Source: Candidatus Thiobius zoothamnicola (lineage in GTDB: Bacteria; Pseudomonadota; Gammaproteobacteria; Chromatiales; Chromatiaceae). Taken from it: DNA of 64,000 nt. The notes below the pieces were generated by a model. The model saw only the letters and a list, made by a program, of their open reading frames with translations. It was not told where the DNA came from and made no database searches. Of this stretch, positions 56,103 through 64,000 are shown piece by piece (the stretch's first letter is position 1; each line of letters opens with the position of its first letter). The DNA is taken from assembly GCA_030826945.1 (NCBI GenBank), contig JAPQLC010000004.1, positions 29,075-93,074 on the forward strand. Direction: 5' to 3'. The translations under genes were made by a program, and so were the position numbers.

Positions 56103-56636
56103 TTATTTCTTCTTCGCTTCTTTACGAATAACATGCTCATCTGCATAACGAACGCCTTTGCCCTTATAAGGCTCAGGCGGACGGAAACTACGGATTTCAG
56201 CAGCAACCTGCCCAACCCGTTGTTTATCACAGCCGGAAACAATAATTTCGGTTTGCGAAGGTGTGTCAATCCCAATACCTTCTGGAATTGGATAATCAAC
56301 CGGATGAGAGAACCCTAAATTAAGATTCAATACCTTACCCTTGCTTTGGGCGCGATAACCCACTCCAACTAATTGCAATTTCTTCTCGAATCCAACGCTG
56401 GCACCGACCACCATATTATTTAACAGCGCTCGCATGGTACCAGCCATTGACCAACCGGAACCCGACTCATTCACTGGCTTGACATTCAGAGAACCATTTT
56501 CCACCTGCACAACGACATCATGATGTACGTCCATTTCAGTCATGCCTTTAGCACCTTTCACGGTGACATGCTGACCTTCAACCTTAACATCCAAATTCGA
56601 AGCAAGTGGAATCGAAGCTTTTGCTACACGAGACAT
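56103..56636 (-). CDS. rplF: 50S ribosomal protein L6
   Basis: 177 residues from the ATG at 56636 (GGAGGGG upstream). It binds 23S rRNA near the sarcin-ricin loop. Visible: MSRVAKASIPLASNLDVKV, GMTEMDVH, and the C-terminal signature PEPYKGKGVRYADEHVIRKEAKKK in pieces. Normal position between rpsH and rplR. Confidence 0.97.
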   Translation of the reverse strand: MSRVAKASIPLASNLDVKVEGQHVTVKGAKGMTEMDVHHDVVVQVENGSLNVKPVNESGSGWSMAGTMRALLNNMVVGASVGFEKKLQLVGVGYRAQSKGKVLNLNLGFSHPVDYPIPEGIGIDTPSQTEIIVSGCDKQRVGQVAAEIRSFRPPEPYKGKGVRYADEHVIRKEAKKK

Positions 56637-56648
56637 CCGCCCCTCCAA

Positions 56649-57044
56649 TCAAGCAACATAAGCGACAACTTCACCACCATGCCCCAATTTACGGGCCTCG
56701 CGATCTGTCATCACACCTTGCGAAGTAGAAACAATAACAATGCCCAAACCGCCGCGTACTTTTGGCAACTGAGCGCAACCTTTATAAATACGCAAACCAG
56801 GGCGGCTGACACGCTTGATAAATTCAATAACTGGCCGACCTTGAAAATACTTCAAAGCAATTTCCAATGTTGATTTACCATCAATATCACGGATCACACA
56901 ATCTGTAATATAACCTTCGTTTTTCAGTACTTCAGCAATGGCGAACTTCTTTTTAGAAGCTGGCATCCGTACAGAGGATTTAGATGCCGCATGGCCATTA
57001 CGAATACGCGTCAACATATCCGCAATGGGATCTGACATACTCAT
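56649..57044 (-). CDS. rpsH: 30S ribosomal protein S8
   Basis: 131 residues from the ATG at 57044 (GGAG 7 nt upstream). It is a primary 16S rRNA binder and, in E. coli, represses the spc operon by binding near rplE. Visible: [40 protein letters not shown] in pieces, and [26 protein letters not shown] at the end. A 178-nt spacer separates it from rpsN, longer than elsewhere in the operon. Confidence 0.97.
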   Translation of the reverse strand: MSMSDPIADMLTRIRNGHAASKSSVRMPASKKKFAIAEVLKNEGYITDCVIRDIDGKSTLEIALKYFQGRPVIEFIKRVSRPGLRIYKGCAQLPKVRGGLGIVIVSTSQGVMTDREARKLGHGGEVVAYVA

Positions 57045-57222
57045 TATGAGTCTCCTATTGGTCAGCCACTGACTTGCAGTGCGATACCTCATTAAGTTTC
57101 AGAGGAAATAGGTTTTCCCTGATTAACCAACCTATCACCAAGAAGAGCCAACTTCAGGCGATGAGAAATCTTAGGTTGAAAAAATCGATAAAGCAGCGTA
57201 AATCCAGTTTACTTACCACTTT
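57045..57222 (-). other. long spacer between rpsN and rpsH
   Basis: 178 nt without a gene, in an operon whose other spacers are mostly below 100 nt. It contains a loose inverted repeat ATAGGTT...AACCTAT. Possible roles are an extra promoter, a processing site or a regulatory RNA structure. Confidence 0.5.
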
Positions 57223-57528
57223 TCACCAGCTGGCCTTTTTCAAGCCAGGGACTTCACCACGCATCATGGATTCCCGTAACTTGTTGCGACATAATCCAAA
57301 TTTCCGATATACCGCGTGCGGACGCCCTGACACTTGACAACGGCGCTGCCGCCGACAAGGACTGGCGTCCCGAGGCAATTTTTGCAACGCCAGAACCGCA
57401 TCATCAACTTCCTCAGGCGACTTGCTTCGGTCATTGATAATTTCTTTCAAAGAAGCACGCTTGACGGCGTACTGGACAACCTTTTTAGCGCGCTTATCCT
57501 CGCGCACCTTCATGCTTTTCTTCGCCAT
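57223..57528 (-). CDS. rpsN: 30S ribosomal protein S14
   Basis: 101 residues from the ATG at 57528; an upstream extension overlaps rplE. This is the long, zinc-less (C-) form: [58 protein letters not shown] in pieces, ending [11 protein letters not shown]. Located between rplE and rpsH as usual. Confidence 0.97.
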   Translation of the reverse strand: MAKKSMKVREDKRAKKVVQYAVKRASLKEIINDRSKSPEEVDDAVLALQKLPRDASPCRRQRRCQVSGRPHAVYRKFGLCRNKLRESMMRGEVPGLKKASW

Positions 57529-57541
57529 TAATCGCGCTCTT

Positions 57542-58078
57542 TCATTTAAACGGAAAGTTAAAACCAGCCAGCAAGGCCCGGCCCTCTTCATCGGTGTTCG
57601 CTGTCATGGTGATCGTAATATCCATACCGCGTAAAACGTCAATTTTATCATATTCAATTTCAGGGAAAATAATCTGTTCTTTTACGCCCATACTATAATT
57701 CCCATGACCATCAAATGATTTGGCGTTCAAACCACGAAAATCCCGAATACGCGGAATCGCCACATTAATTAAACGGTCAAGAAATTCATACATGCGCTCG
57801 CGGCGCAATGTCACCTTGCAACCAATCGGCCAACCTTCACGGATTTTAAAGCCCGCAACAGACTTACGCGCCTTAGTCACAATCGGCTTCTGACCAGCGA
57901 TTTTCTGCATATCTTCAACAGCATGCTGCATATGCTTCTTATCACCAACGGCTTCCCCAACCCCCATATTCAAGGTGATTTTCTCTATACGGGGCACCTG
58001 CATGGCGCTTTTATAACCAAATTGCTCAATCAACTTGGGAACCACTTGTGCTTTATATTGCCCTTGTAAACGTGCCAT
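57542..58078 (-). CDS. rplE: 50S ribosomal protein L5
   Basis: 178 residues from the ATG at 58078. It binds 5S rRNA and contacts the P-site tRNA. Visible: [24 protein letters not shown] in pieces, [37 protein letters not shown], and [20 protein letters not shown] near the end. The rplX gap is 10 nt. Confidence 0.98.
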   Translation of the reverse strand: MARLQGQYKAQVVPKLIEQFGYKSAMQVPRIEKITLNMGVGEAVGDKKHMQHAVEDMQKIAGQKPIVTKARKSVAGFKIREGWPIGCKVTLRRERMYEFLDRLINVAIPRIRDFRGLNAKSFDGHGNYSMGVKEQIIFPEIEYDKIDVLRGMDITITMTANTDEEGRALLAGFNFPFK

Positions 58079-58088
58079 CAATCTAGCC

Positions 58089-58412
58089 TCATACATCCAC
58101 GACTTCGCCATTCGACTTGAACACGCGCACTTTACGCCCATCATCGAGGACTTTAAAACCAACCCGATCCGCTTTATCCATCACAGGGTTATACAATGCG
58201 ACATTTGAAATATGTAACGGCATTTCTTTATCAATAATACCGCCCTGTTCACCTTTATTCGGATTAGGCTTGGTATGCTTCTTAACGATATTAATATTCT
58301 CCACTAAGATCTGATCGCTGCCGCCCATCACTCTTAGCACAGTACCGCGCTTACCTTTATCTTTACCGGCGATCACCATCACATCATCGCCTTTACGAAT
58401 TCGTCGGGCCAT
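58089..58412 (-). CDS. rplX: 50S ribosomal protein L24
   Basis: 107 residues. It initiates 50S assembly on 23S rRNA. The KOW motif is visible at the N-terminus ([21 protein letters not shown]), then [22 protein letters not shown]. Normal order rplN-rplX-rplE. Confidence 0.97.
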   Translation of the reverse strand: MARRIRKGDDVMVIAGKDKGKRGTVLRVMGGSDQILVENINIVKKHTKPNPNKGEQGGIIDKEMPLHISNVALYNPVMDKADRVGFKVLDDGRKVRVFKSNGEVVDV

Positions 58413-58431
58413 CTTGTTAGACTCTCTAAAT

Positions 58432-58800
58432 TTATAGCACTTCAGGGGCCAGCGAAATAATCTTCATGAAACGCTCACCACGTAATTCACGAGTCACCGG
58501 GCCAAAAATACGTGTGCCAATTGGCGCCAACGCATTGTTCAATAATACGGCAGCATTGCCATCAAAACGAATCAATGAACCATCCGGGCGACGCACTCCT
58601 TTACGGGTACGTACCACCACGGCATTCATAACATCACCTTTTTTAACTTTGCCACGCGGGATAGCATCTTTTACCGAAACTTTAATGACGTCACCTATCC
58701 CAGCATAACGACGATGCGAGCCACCCAATACCTTGATGCATTGCACACGCTTTGCACCACTGTTATCAGCGACATCCAGCACAGATTGCATCTGGATCAT
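58432..58800 (-). CDS. rplN: 50S ribosomal protein L14
   Basis: 122 residues. [28 protein letters not shown] (in pieces) and [28 protein letters not shown] (in pieces) are the L14 hallmarks. First gene of the spc portion; an 89-nt gap to rpsQ is where the spc promoter lies in E. coli, but no clear box was assigned here. Confidence 0.98.
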   Translation of the reverse strand: MIQMQSVLDVADNSGAKRVQCIKVLGGSHRRYAGIGDVIKVSVKDAIPRGKVKKGDVMNAVVVRTRKGVRRPDGSLIRFDGNAAVLLNNALAPIGTRIFGPVTRELRGERFMKIISLAPEVL

Positions 58801-58889
58801 GAATCTACCCCAACAAAAAATCGATTTTCATAAAAACACAGAAGAGCAGGTTTTCAACCTAAAACAAGCTCTGCCAACATCGCCAATCA

Positions 58890-59156
58890 TTAACTGGGGC
58901 GCTCGACCAATTTAACAAAAGACCATTTTTTGGTTTTTGACAATGGACGACATTGCTCCACGACAATCACATCACCGATTTGACAACTATTATCTTCATC
59001 ATGCGCATGCACTTTAGTGGAGCGACGCACAAACTTACCGTAAATGGGATGCTTGACACGGCGTTCAATTAACACCGTCACAGTTTTATCCATCTTGTCG
59101 CTCACGACACGCCCTTGCAAAGTGCGGTTAGTCGCTGTTTGTGCCTGATCGCTCAT
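58890..59156 (-). CDS. rpsQ: 30S ribosomal protein S17
   Basis: 88 residues. Visible: [25 protein letters not shown] (in pieces) and [26 protein letters not shown] at the end. The start overlaps the rpmC stop by 4 nt (ATGA). It is the last gene of the S10 part. Confidence 0.97.
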   Translation of the reverse strand: MSDQAQTATNRTLQGRVVSDKMDKTVTVLIERRVKHPIYGKFVRRSTKVHAHDEDNSCQIGDVIVVEQCRPLSKTKKWSFVKLVERPS

Positions 59157-59353
59157 GATTCACCCATTCGACGCTTTTCATTCATGATGGTCTTAACCCG
59201 GGCGATATTACGACGCACATTTTTCATCAAATGAGGGCGTCCCAGTTGACCAGTTCCACGCTGCATCCGCAAATTAAATTGCTCTTTTAGCAGCTCCAGC
59301 AAAGTTTCCTGTAATTCAGTACGAGATTGCTGGCGTAGCTCTATTATGTTCAT
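59153..59353 (-). CDS. rpmC: 50S ribosomal protein L29
   Basis: 66 residues, two antiparallel helices. [31 protein letters not shown] (in pieces) and the [13 protein letters not shown] segment are typical. It lies near the exit tunnel, where trigger factor and SRP bind with L23. The start shares one base with the rplP stop (TAATG). Confidence 0.97.
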   Translation of the reverse strand: MNIIELRQQSRTELQETLLELLKEQFNLRMQRGTGQLGRPHLMKNVRRNIARVKTIMNEKRRMGES

Positions 59354-59766
59354 TACAGAATCACCCGCTTAACAAATGTGGTATGAACAGGCAGTTTAGC
59401 CGACGCCAAAGCAAAAGCCTGACGGGCTAAGTCTTCAGATACCCCTTCAATCTCATAAAGCATCCGACCCGGCTGAATCTGTGCGACCCAATACTCAACG
59501 TTCCCTTTACCTTTACCCATCCGTACTTCCAAAGGCTTCTTGGTAATCGGTTTATCCGGAAACACCCGAATCCACAACTTACCGCCACGTTTCACTGTGC
59601 GCGTAATGGTTCGGCGAGCCGCCTCAATCTGACGGGCGGTTAATTGACCGCGGCTGGTCGATTTCAAACCGAACTCACCAAAACTGACTTTGTTGCCAGA
59701 CAAAGCCAAGCCACGATTCCGGCCTTTATGCTGTTTACGAAATTTCGTACGCTTTGGCTGCAACAT
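59353..59766 (-). CDS. rplP: 50S ribosomal protein L16
   Basis: 137 residues. [19 protein letters not shown] at the start and [28 protein letters not shown] (in pieces) are diagnostic. It organises the A-site tRNA-binding region. The arginine hydroxylated by YcfD in E. coli lies in this region in homologues; modification cannot be told from DNA. Confidence 0.98.
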   Translation of the reverse strand: MLQPKRTKFRKQHKGRNRGLALSGNKVSFGEFGLKSTSRGQLTARQIEAARRTITRTVKRGGKLWIRVFPDKPITKKPLEVRMGKGKGNVEYWVAQIQPGRMLYEIEGVSEDLARQAFALASAKLPVHTTFVKRVIL

Positions 59767-59769
59767 AAC

Positions 59770-60468
59770 TTATCTCCGCTCCCCAGCATTTCTACTTTTT
59801 TTATGCTTGGCTGGCATCTCCTCAGCCTGCTGGTCACGATCACCGTAAATTTCGCCTTTAAATATCCAGGTTTTGACGCCCAGAATACCGTAGGTCGTCA
59901 ACGCTTCGGCGAACCCATAATCAATATCGGCGCGCAAAGTATGTAAAGGCACACGACCCTCGCGGTACCATTCACTACGCGCAATTTCAGCACCATTCAA
60001 ACGTCCGGCGATATTCACCTTGACGCCTTCAGCGCCCAAACGCATGGCACTTTGTACAGCGCGCTTCATCGCGCGACGGAACATAATCCGGCGCTCGAGT
60101 TGCTGAGCAATGTTTTCCGAAACCAATTGGCTATCAAGCTCTGGCTTACGAATTTCTTCGATACTGATATGAACGGGAATTCCCATGCGTTTTGAAACTT
60201 CTTTACGCAGGGCGTCAATATCTTCACCTTTCTTGCCAATCACCAAACCGGGACGTGCCGTATGAATGGTGATATGTGCATTCTTTGCCGGACGGTCAAT
60301 CTGAATACGACTGACCGATGCCTGCTTCAGTTTTTCGCGCAGGAAATCGCGCACCTGAAGATCCGTATTTAACAGATTGGCATAATTTTTACTATCGGCG
60401 TACCACTTGGATGTCCAATCAGAGACAATGCCGAGTCGAATGCCATTTGGATGTACTTTCTGCCCCAT
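59770..60468 (-). CDS. rpsC: 30S ribosomal protein S3
   Basis: 232 residues. [29 protein letters not shown] (in pieces) at the start, the KH domain with [16 protein letters not shown], and the C-terminal domain [41 protein letters not shown] (in pieces). It helps unwind mRNA at the entry site. It follows rplV by 10 nt. Confidence 0.98.
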   Translation of the reverse strand: MGQKVHPNGIRLGIVSDWTSKWYADSKNYANLLNTDLQVRDFLREKLKQASVSRIQIDRPAKNAHITIHTARPGLVIGKKGEDIDALRKEVSKRMGIPVHISIEEIRKPELDSQLVSENIAQQLERRIMFRRAMKRAVQSAMRLGAEGVKVNIAGRLNGAEIARSEWYREGRVPLHTLRADIDYGFAEALTTYGILGVKTWIFKGEIYGDRDQQAEEMPAKHKKSRNAGERR

Positions 60469-60478
60469 AATACTGCCT

Positions 60479-60811
60479 TTAGTCGTCCGCCACCGTCACG
60501 GTGATATGACTGGTGCGCTTTAAAATACGCGTACCCCGACCTTTCGCGCGTGCACGCATACGCTTCATTAACGGCCCCTCATCTACATAGATAGTTTTCA
60601 CCTTCAATTCGTCGACATCCAGGCCTTCATTGTTTTCCGCATTAGCAATGGCGGAATCCAATATTTTCTTTATAATAAGAGCGCCCTTTTTTTTACTGAA
60701 CATCAATTCGTTCAGCGCCTGCTCAACAGGCAGACCACGAATCTGATCCGCAATTAAACGGCCTTTTTGGGCCGAGAGTCGCGCAAAGCGCAGTTTCGCA
60801 ACGGCTTGCAT
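60479..60811 (-). CDS. rplV: 50S ribosomal protein L22
   Basis: 110 residues from the ATG at 60811 (AGGGGAG upstream); an in-frame extension overlapping rpsS was rejected. [26 protein letters not shown] (in pieces), then [20 protein letters not shown], and the tunnel-lining hairpin [24 protein letters not shown] (in pieces). Mutations in this loop affect macrolide resistance in homologues; the loop here looks wild-type. Confidence 0.97.
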   Translation of the reverse strand: MQAVAKLRFARLSAQKGRLIADQIRGLPVEQALNELMFSKKKGALIIKKILDSAIANAENNEGLDVDELKVKTIYVDEGPLMKRMRARAKGRGTRILKRTSHITVTVADD

Positions 60812-60821
60812 ATCGCTCCCC

Positions 60822-61097
60822 TTACCTCTTCGTCTTTTTATCCGCATCATGCCCGCGATAGTTACGGGTTAATACGAATTCGCCCAATTTATGACCAACC
60901 ATATTCTCGTTAATCAAAACGGGCACATGTTGTCTACCGTTATAAACTGCAATAGTCAGACCAACCATATCTGGACTGATCATTGAACGACGCGACCAGG
61001 TTTTGATCGGTTTACGGTCGTTATTGGCCCGCGCCACCTCTACCTTTTTCACCAGGTGATGGTCAATAAACGGGCCTTTGCGAATAGAACGTGGCAT
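60822..61097 (-). CDS. rpsS: 30S ribosomal protein S19
   Basis: 91 residues. [44 protein letters not shown] (in pieces), and [21 protein letters not shown]. It sits in the 30S head with S13. The start lies 18 nt after rplB. Confidence 0.98.
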   Translation of the reverse strand: MPRSIRKGPFIDHHLVKKVEVARANNDRKPIKTWSRRSMISPDMVGLTIAVYNGRQHVPVLINENMVGHKLGEFVLTRNYRGHDADKKTKR

Positions 61098-61115
61098 CGT
61101 TAATTACTCCACTGG

Positions 61116-61943
61116 TTATTTGCGACGGCGATCACGCACGATAAATTTATCGGTACGCTTGTTAGATCGAGTTTTATGGCCTTTGGTCGGAACCCCCCAA
61201 GGACTGACTGGATGGCGACCACCTGAGGTACGACCTTCACCACCTCCATGAGGATGGTCAACCGGGTTCATCGCCACGCCCCGTACAGTAGGACGAACGC
61301 CTTGCCAGCGTTTAGCACCTGCTTTACCCAATTTACGTAGATTATGTTCTGAATTACTCACTTCGCCCAAGGTGGCCCGGCAATCACAGTGAATTTTACG
61401 CATTTCACCAGAACGCAACCTTAAAGTCGCATAGTCGCCTTCACGCGCAACCAATTGAGCCGATGCACCGGCACTGCGAGCCATTTGCGCGCCTTTACCG
61501 ATTTTCAGCTCAATACAATGCACCAAGCTGCCCACAGGCATATTGCGCAACGCCATACAATTACCGGTTGCAATCGGAGCTTCAATACCCGATTGGATCT
61601 TATCGCCTGCCTTCAATCCAGCCGGAGCGATAATATAACGGCACTCACCATCTTCATATTTCACTAATGCAATATTAGCCGTGCGGTTCGGATCATACTC
61701 CAAACGTTCAACAACTGCCGACATATCCAATTTATCACGCTTAAAATCAATGACGCGATAGCGTTGCTTATGCCCCCCGCCTTTATGACGCGTAGTGATG
61801 CGCCCTAAATTGTTGCGGCCACCTGTTTTATGCTTTTTATCCACCAGAGCACGATATGGGCCGCCTTTATGCAACTCATTGCGCTTAACACGAATAACGT
61901 GGCGCTGCCCTGGAGAAGTCGGTTTTGATTTAACAATCGCCAT
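61116..61943 (-). CDS. rplB: 50S ribosomal protein L2
   Basis: 275 residues. It is needed for subunit association and peptidyl-transfer. Visible: [34 protein letters not shown], and the invariant [29 protein letters not shown] (in pieces) with the conserved histidine. The hydroxylated histidine position of homologues is present; modification is not readable from DNA. Confidence 0.98.
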   Translation of the reverse strand: MAIVKSKPTSPGQRHVIRVKRNELHKGGPYRALVDKKHKTGGRNNLGRITTRHKGGGHKQRYRVIDFKRDKLDMSAVVERLEYDPNRTANIALVKYEDGECRYIIAPAGLKAGDKIQSGIEAPIATGNCMALRNMPVGSLVHCIELKIGKGAQMARSAGASAQLVAREGDYATLRLRSGEMRKIHCDCRATLGEVSNSEHNLRKLGKAGAKRWQGVRPTVRGVAMNPVDHPHGGGEGRTSGGRHPVSPWGVPTKGHKTRSNKRTDKFIVRDRRRK

Positions 61944-61971
61944 AGTCTTATCCGATCAATTTGCCTATTGG

Positions 61972-62268
61972 TTATGCGCTTTCAGCAAAATTAATATCTT
62001 GTCCCGCTTTAATACGCACATAAGCCTTCCTCCAATCGGAGCGACGCCCTACACGCTGACCGAAGCGTTTCGTTTTGCCTTTTACATTCAGCACTCGCAC
62101 TCTCTCAACTTCGACATCAAACAACAGTTCAACCGCTGCGGCAATCTCAGGTTTCGTCGAGTCCTTCGCCACTTTAAATGCAAACTGATTTGCTGCATCA
62201 GCCATCAGGCTGCTTTTTTCAGAAATCAATGGCGCCAGGATCACTTGCATCAATCGCGCTTTATTCAT
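61972..62268 (-). CDS. rplW: 50S ribosomal protein L23
   Basis: 98 residues. [20 protein letters not shown] at the start and [26 protein letters not shown] (in pieces) are typical. It docks trigger factor at the tunnel exit. Its ATG overlaps the rplD stop by 4 nt (ATGA). Confidence 0.97.
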   Translation of the reverse strand: MNKARLMQVILAPLISEKSSLMADAANQFAFKVAKDSTKPEIAAAVELLFDVEVERVRVLNVKGKTKRFGQRVGRRSDWRKAYVRIKAGQDINFAESA

Positions 62269-62873
62269 GTCAGACGCTCCTCCAATATTTTCAACGCCGC
62301 AAGCGTGAACACGACTTTTCCAAATCCGATCAAACTCACCGGATCCAATTCCACTACGGAGCGCACGTCAACATGATACAAATTACGGCTCGCAAGCATT
62401 AAATTCTCATCAGGCTGCTCCATTACAATCAAAGCATCACGCTGATCAATGGACATTTCATCCAACTTAGCCAGAAACTGCTTGGTCTTAGGCGTATCCA
62501 ACATAAAATCTTCAACCACCACTAAACGGTTCTGACGCGCCAATTCAGACAAAATAGAACGTAATGCGCCACGATACATTTTACGATTAACTTTTTGCGC
62601 ATAATCACGCGGAACCGCCGCAAACGTCACGCCGCCCGAACGCATAATGGGACTACGAATAGTTCCCTGACGCGCCCGCCCAGTGCCTTTTTGACGAAAA
62701 GGCTTAGCACCGCCACCGCTCACTGCTGAGCGACTTTTTTGCGCCTTAGAACCCGCCCGGGCGGCATTCATATAAGCCGTCACAACCTGATGAATCAACG
62801 ATTCTTTATAATCAACCGCAAATACTGCGTCGGCGACCTGGACATTGGTGCCACTTTGCATCGTTAGTTCCAT
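62265..62873 (-). CDS. rplD: 50S ribosomal protein L4
   Basis: 202 residues. The tunnel loop [33 protein letters not shown] (in pieces) is diagnostic. In E. coli L4 also represses the S10 operon by binding the leader; the gap before rpsJ here is only about 85 nt, so an E. coli-like leader may be missing. It lies 3 nt after rplC. Confidence 0.98.
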   Translation of the reverse strand: MELTMQSGTNVQVADAVFAVDYKESLIHQVVTAYMNAARAGSKAQKSRSAVSGGGAKPFRQKGTGRARQGTIRSPIMRSGGVTFAAVPRDYAQKVNRKMYRGALRSILSELARQNRLVVVEDFMLDTPKTKQFLAKLDEMSIDQRDALIVMEQPDENLMLASRNLYHVDVRSVVELDPVSLIGFGKVVFTLAALKILEERLT

Positions 62874-62876
62874 GCC

Positions 62877-63527
62877 CTACCTCTTATTCTTCAGCTTGAT
62901 TGCCGGCGTAATAACCACATCACCACCACGCGTGCCGGGAACTGCGCCCTTCACCAGCAACAAATTACGCTCAACATCAATCCGCGCCACTTCTAAATTT
63001 TGCGTGCAAACTTTGGCGCTCCCCATATGACCGGCCATTTTTTTGCCTTTAAAAACGCGACCCGGCGTCTGACATTGACCAATCGAACCTGGTGCCCGAT
63101 GGGATAACGAATTACCATGAGAAGCATCTTGCGTACGGAAATTATGACGCTTGACCCCGCCTTGGAAACCTTTACCTTTGCTCATGCCACGTACATCAAT
63201 CTTTTGTCCGATCTCGAACAAACCGACATCAACAGATGCCCCTACGGCTGGTGCATCGCCTTGATGATCATCCAGACGGAATTCCCAAAGGCCTCGACCT
63301 GCCTCGACACCAGCTTTAGCGAAATGTCCCGTCTCAGGCTGGTTCAAACGTGACGCTTTCTTTTCGCCTATGGTCACCTGGATAGCCGAATAACCTTCTT
63401 TTTCAACCGTACGCACCTGAGTCACACGGTTAGGCTGTACTTCAATGACGGTAACCGGCACAGACACGCCATCATCAGTGAAGATACGCGTCATACCTGC
63501 TTTACGTCCCACAACTCCAATCGCCAT
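62877..63527 (-). CDS. rplC: 50S ribosomal protein L3
   Basis: 216 residues. [20 protein letters not shown] at the start, [49 protein letters not shown] (in pieces). It reaches the peptidyl-transferase centre. The glutamine methylated by PrmB in E. coli lies in the GSIGQC segment. Confidence 0.98.
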   Translation of the reverse strand: MAIGVVGRKAGMTRIFTDDGVSVPVTVIEVQPNRVTQVRTVEKEGYSAIQVTIGEKKASRLNQPETGHFAKAGVEAGRGLWEFRLDDHQGDAPAVGASVDVGLFEIGQKIDVRGMSKGKGFQGGVKRHNFRTQDASHGNSLSHRAPGSIGQCQTPGRVFKGKKMAGHMGSAKVCTQNLEVARIDVERNLLLVKGAVPGTRGGDVVITPAIKLKNKR

Positions 63528-63545
63528 TTCTCAAGCCCTCATTTA

Positions 63546-63857
63546 TCAATTCAGCTTAATCTGAACATCGACGCCAGCCGCCAGATCAAGTTTCATCAGC
63601 GCGTCAACAGTTTTATCTGTTGGATCGACAATATCCATCAAACGCTTATGCGTGCGCAATTCATACTGATCACGCGCATCTTTATTCACATGAGGAGAAA
63701 TCAACACGGTAAAACGTTCTTTCTTTGTGGGCAAAGGAATCGGACCTAGAACCTGAGCCCCAGTACGCTTGGCGGTGTCAACAATTTCACCGGCTGACTG
63801 ATCAATCAACCGATGATCAAACGATTTCAGACGGATACGGATACGCTGATTAGTCAT
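63546..63857 (-). CDS. rpsJ: 30S ribosomal protein S10
   Basis: 103 residues from the second of two adjacent ATG codons (63857), the family length. [45 protein letters not shown] (in pieces) is diagnostic. It is also NusE, a transcription antitermination factor. First gene of the S10 operon; tuf lies upstream on the same strand. Confidence 0.98.
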   Translation of the reverse strand: MTNQRIRIRLKSFDHRLIDQSAGEIVDTAKRTGAQVLGPIPLPTKKERFTVLISPHVNKDARDQYELRTHKRLMDIVDPTDKTVDALMKLDLAAGVDVQIKLN

Positions 63858-63945
63858 CATTTAGTTCTCAAAAAATCACAATCCCAAAGCTCGGGCTGCT
63901 CTGCAACACCGAAATACAAGTGAAAATCTTCACCTCGAACAAGGA

Positions 63946-63999
63946 TTACTCAATAATCTTAGCCACAACGCCAGCACCCACCGTGCGTCCACCTTCACG
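63946..63999 (-). CDS. tuf: elongation factor Tu, C-terminal end only
   Basis: The last 17 codons and the TAA stop are visible, reading REGGRTVGAGVVAKIIE, the invariant EF-Tu C-terminus. The rest lies beyond the window. tuf upstream of rpsJ is the standard str-S10 junction. EF-Tu delivers aminoacyl-tRNA to the ribosome. Confidence 0.95.
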   Translation of the reverse strand, partial: REGGRTVGAGVVAKIIE

Positions 64000-64000
64000 A

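Noticed and set aside
63858..63945. E. coli-type L4-binding S10 leader
   Set aside because: Only about 85 nt separate tuf and rpsJ, and no matching hairpin set or T-run was found.

Overview
This window is a chromosomal segment of a gammaproteobacterium of moderate GC content. The evidence for that placement is the gene order dapA-bamC-metallo-hydrolase, csrA followed by tRNA-Ser(GCU), an OxyR with both redox cysteines, BamC, AmpE, RF3, and the canonical S10-spc-alpha ribosomal superoperon downstream of tuf. A two-subunit glycine decarboxylase (GcvPA/GcvPB) and a Pseudomonas-like HemB also fit. The genus cannot be named from the sequence alone.

Layout. 1-0.8 kb: one small membrane-protein gene followed by a degenerate attC-like element, possibly an integron cassette. 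0.8-5.75 kb (minus): Rieske protein, hemE, a DsbD with a duplicated periplasmic domain, a TlpA-like thioredoxin and an Smr protein. 5.87-10.75 kb (plus): a very large beta-propeller exoprotein with four near-identical repeats and a GlyGly-CTERM-like tail, followed by its probable processing protease, a rhombosortase. 10.8-19.26 kb (minus): gcvT-gcvH-gcvPA-tpx-gcvPB-aroE-uvrD behind a tandem glycine riboswitch with a terminator and a recognisable promoter. 19.3-21.7 kb (plus): a cupin gene broken by an in-frame TAG, then methionine-salvage genes mtnB-mtnD-mtnC. 21.7-25.6 kb (minus): a methyltransferase, a conserved unknown protein, two small c-type cytochromes, a VOC protein and mutM. 25.7-28.5 kb (plus): dapA, bamC and an MBL hydrolase. 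28.6-34.4 kb: DUF3291, an unusual thyA, a CBS/DUF294 signalling protein, two tRNAs, csrA and lysC. 34.6-45.2 kb (mostly plus): a two-gene sugar-nucleotide module, dgt, an AmpE-like protein, btuF, hemH, a small S24 protein (minus), oxyR, prfC, an ibaG/bolA-type gene and hemB. 45.2-49.5 kb (minus): a three-gene envelope module (RND/MMPL pump, LolA-like periplasmic protein, outer-membrane barrel). 49.8-64 kb (minus): rplQ back to rpsJ and the 3' end of tuf.

The strongest observations beyond routine annotation are these. (1) A near-perfect intrinsic terminator lies only 20 nt upstream of the csrA start codon, and its 5' arm carries a near-consensus CsrA-binding sequence; this suggests csrA autoregulation by transcription attenuation. 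(2) The GlyGly-CTERM exoprotein and the rhombosortase form an adjacent pair. (3) A half-size NDP-hexose 2,3-dehydratase-like gene is coupled by an ATGA overlap to an NAD-dependent epimerase. (4) The RND / LolA-like / barrel trio may be a lipid-trafficking route. (5) ThyA is divergent and carries a cysteine-containing insertion. (6) The cupin gene is complete except for one in-frame TAG. (7) An inverted-repeat element is shared by two convergent intergenic regions.
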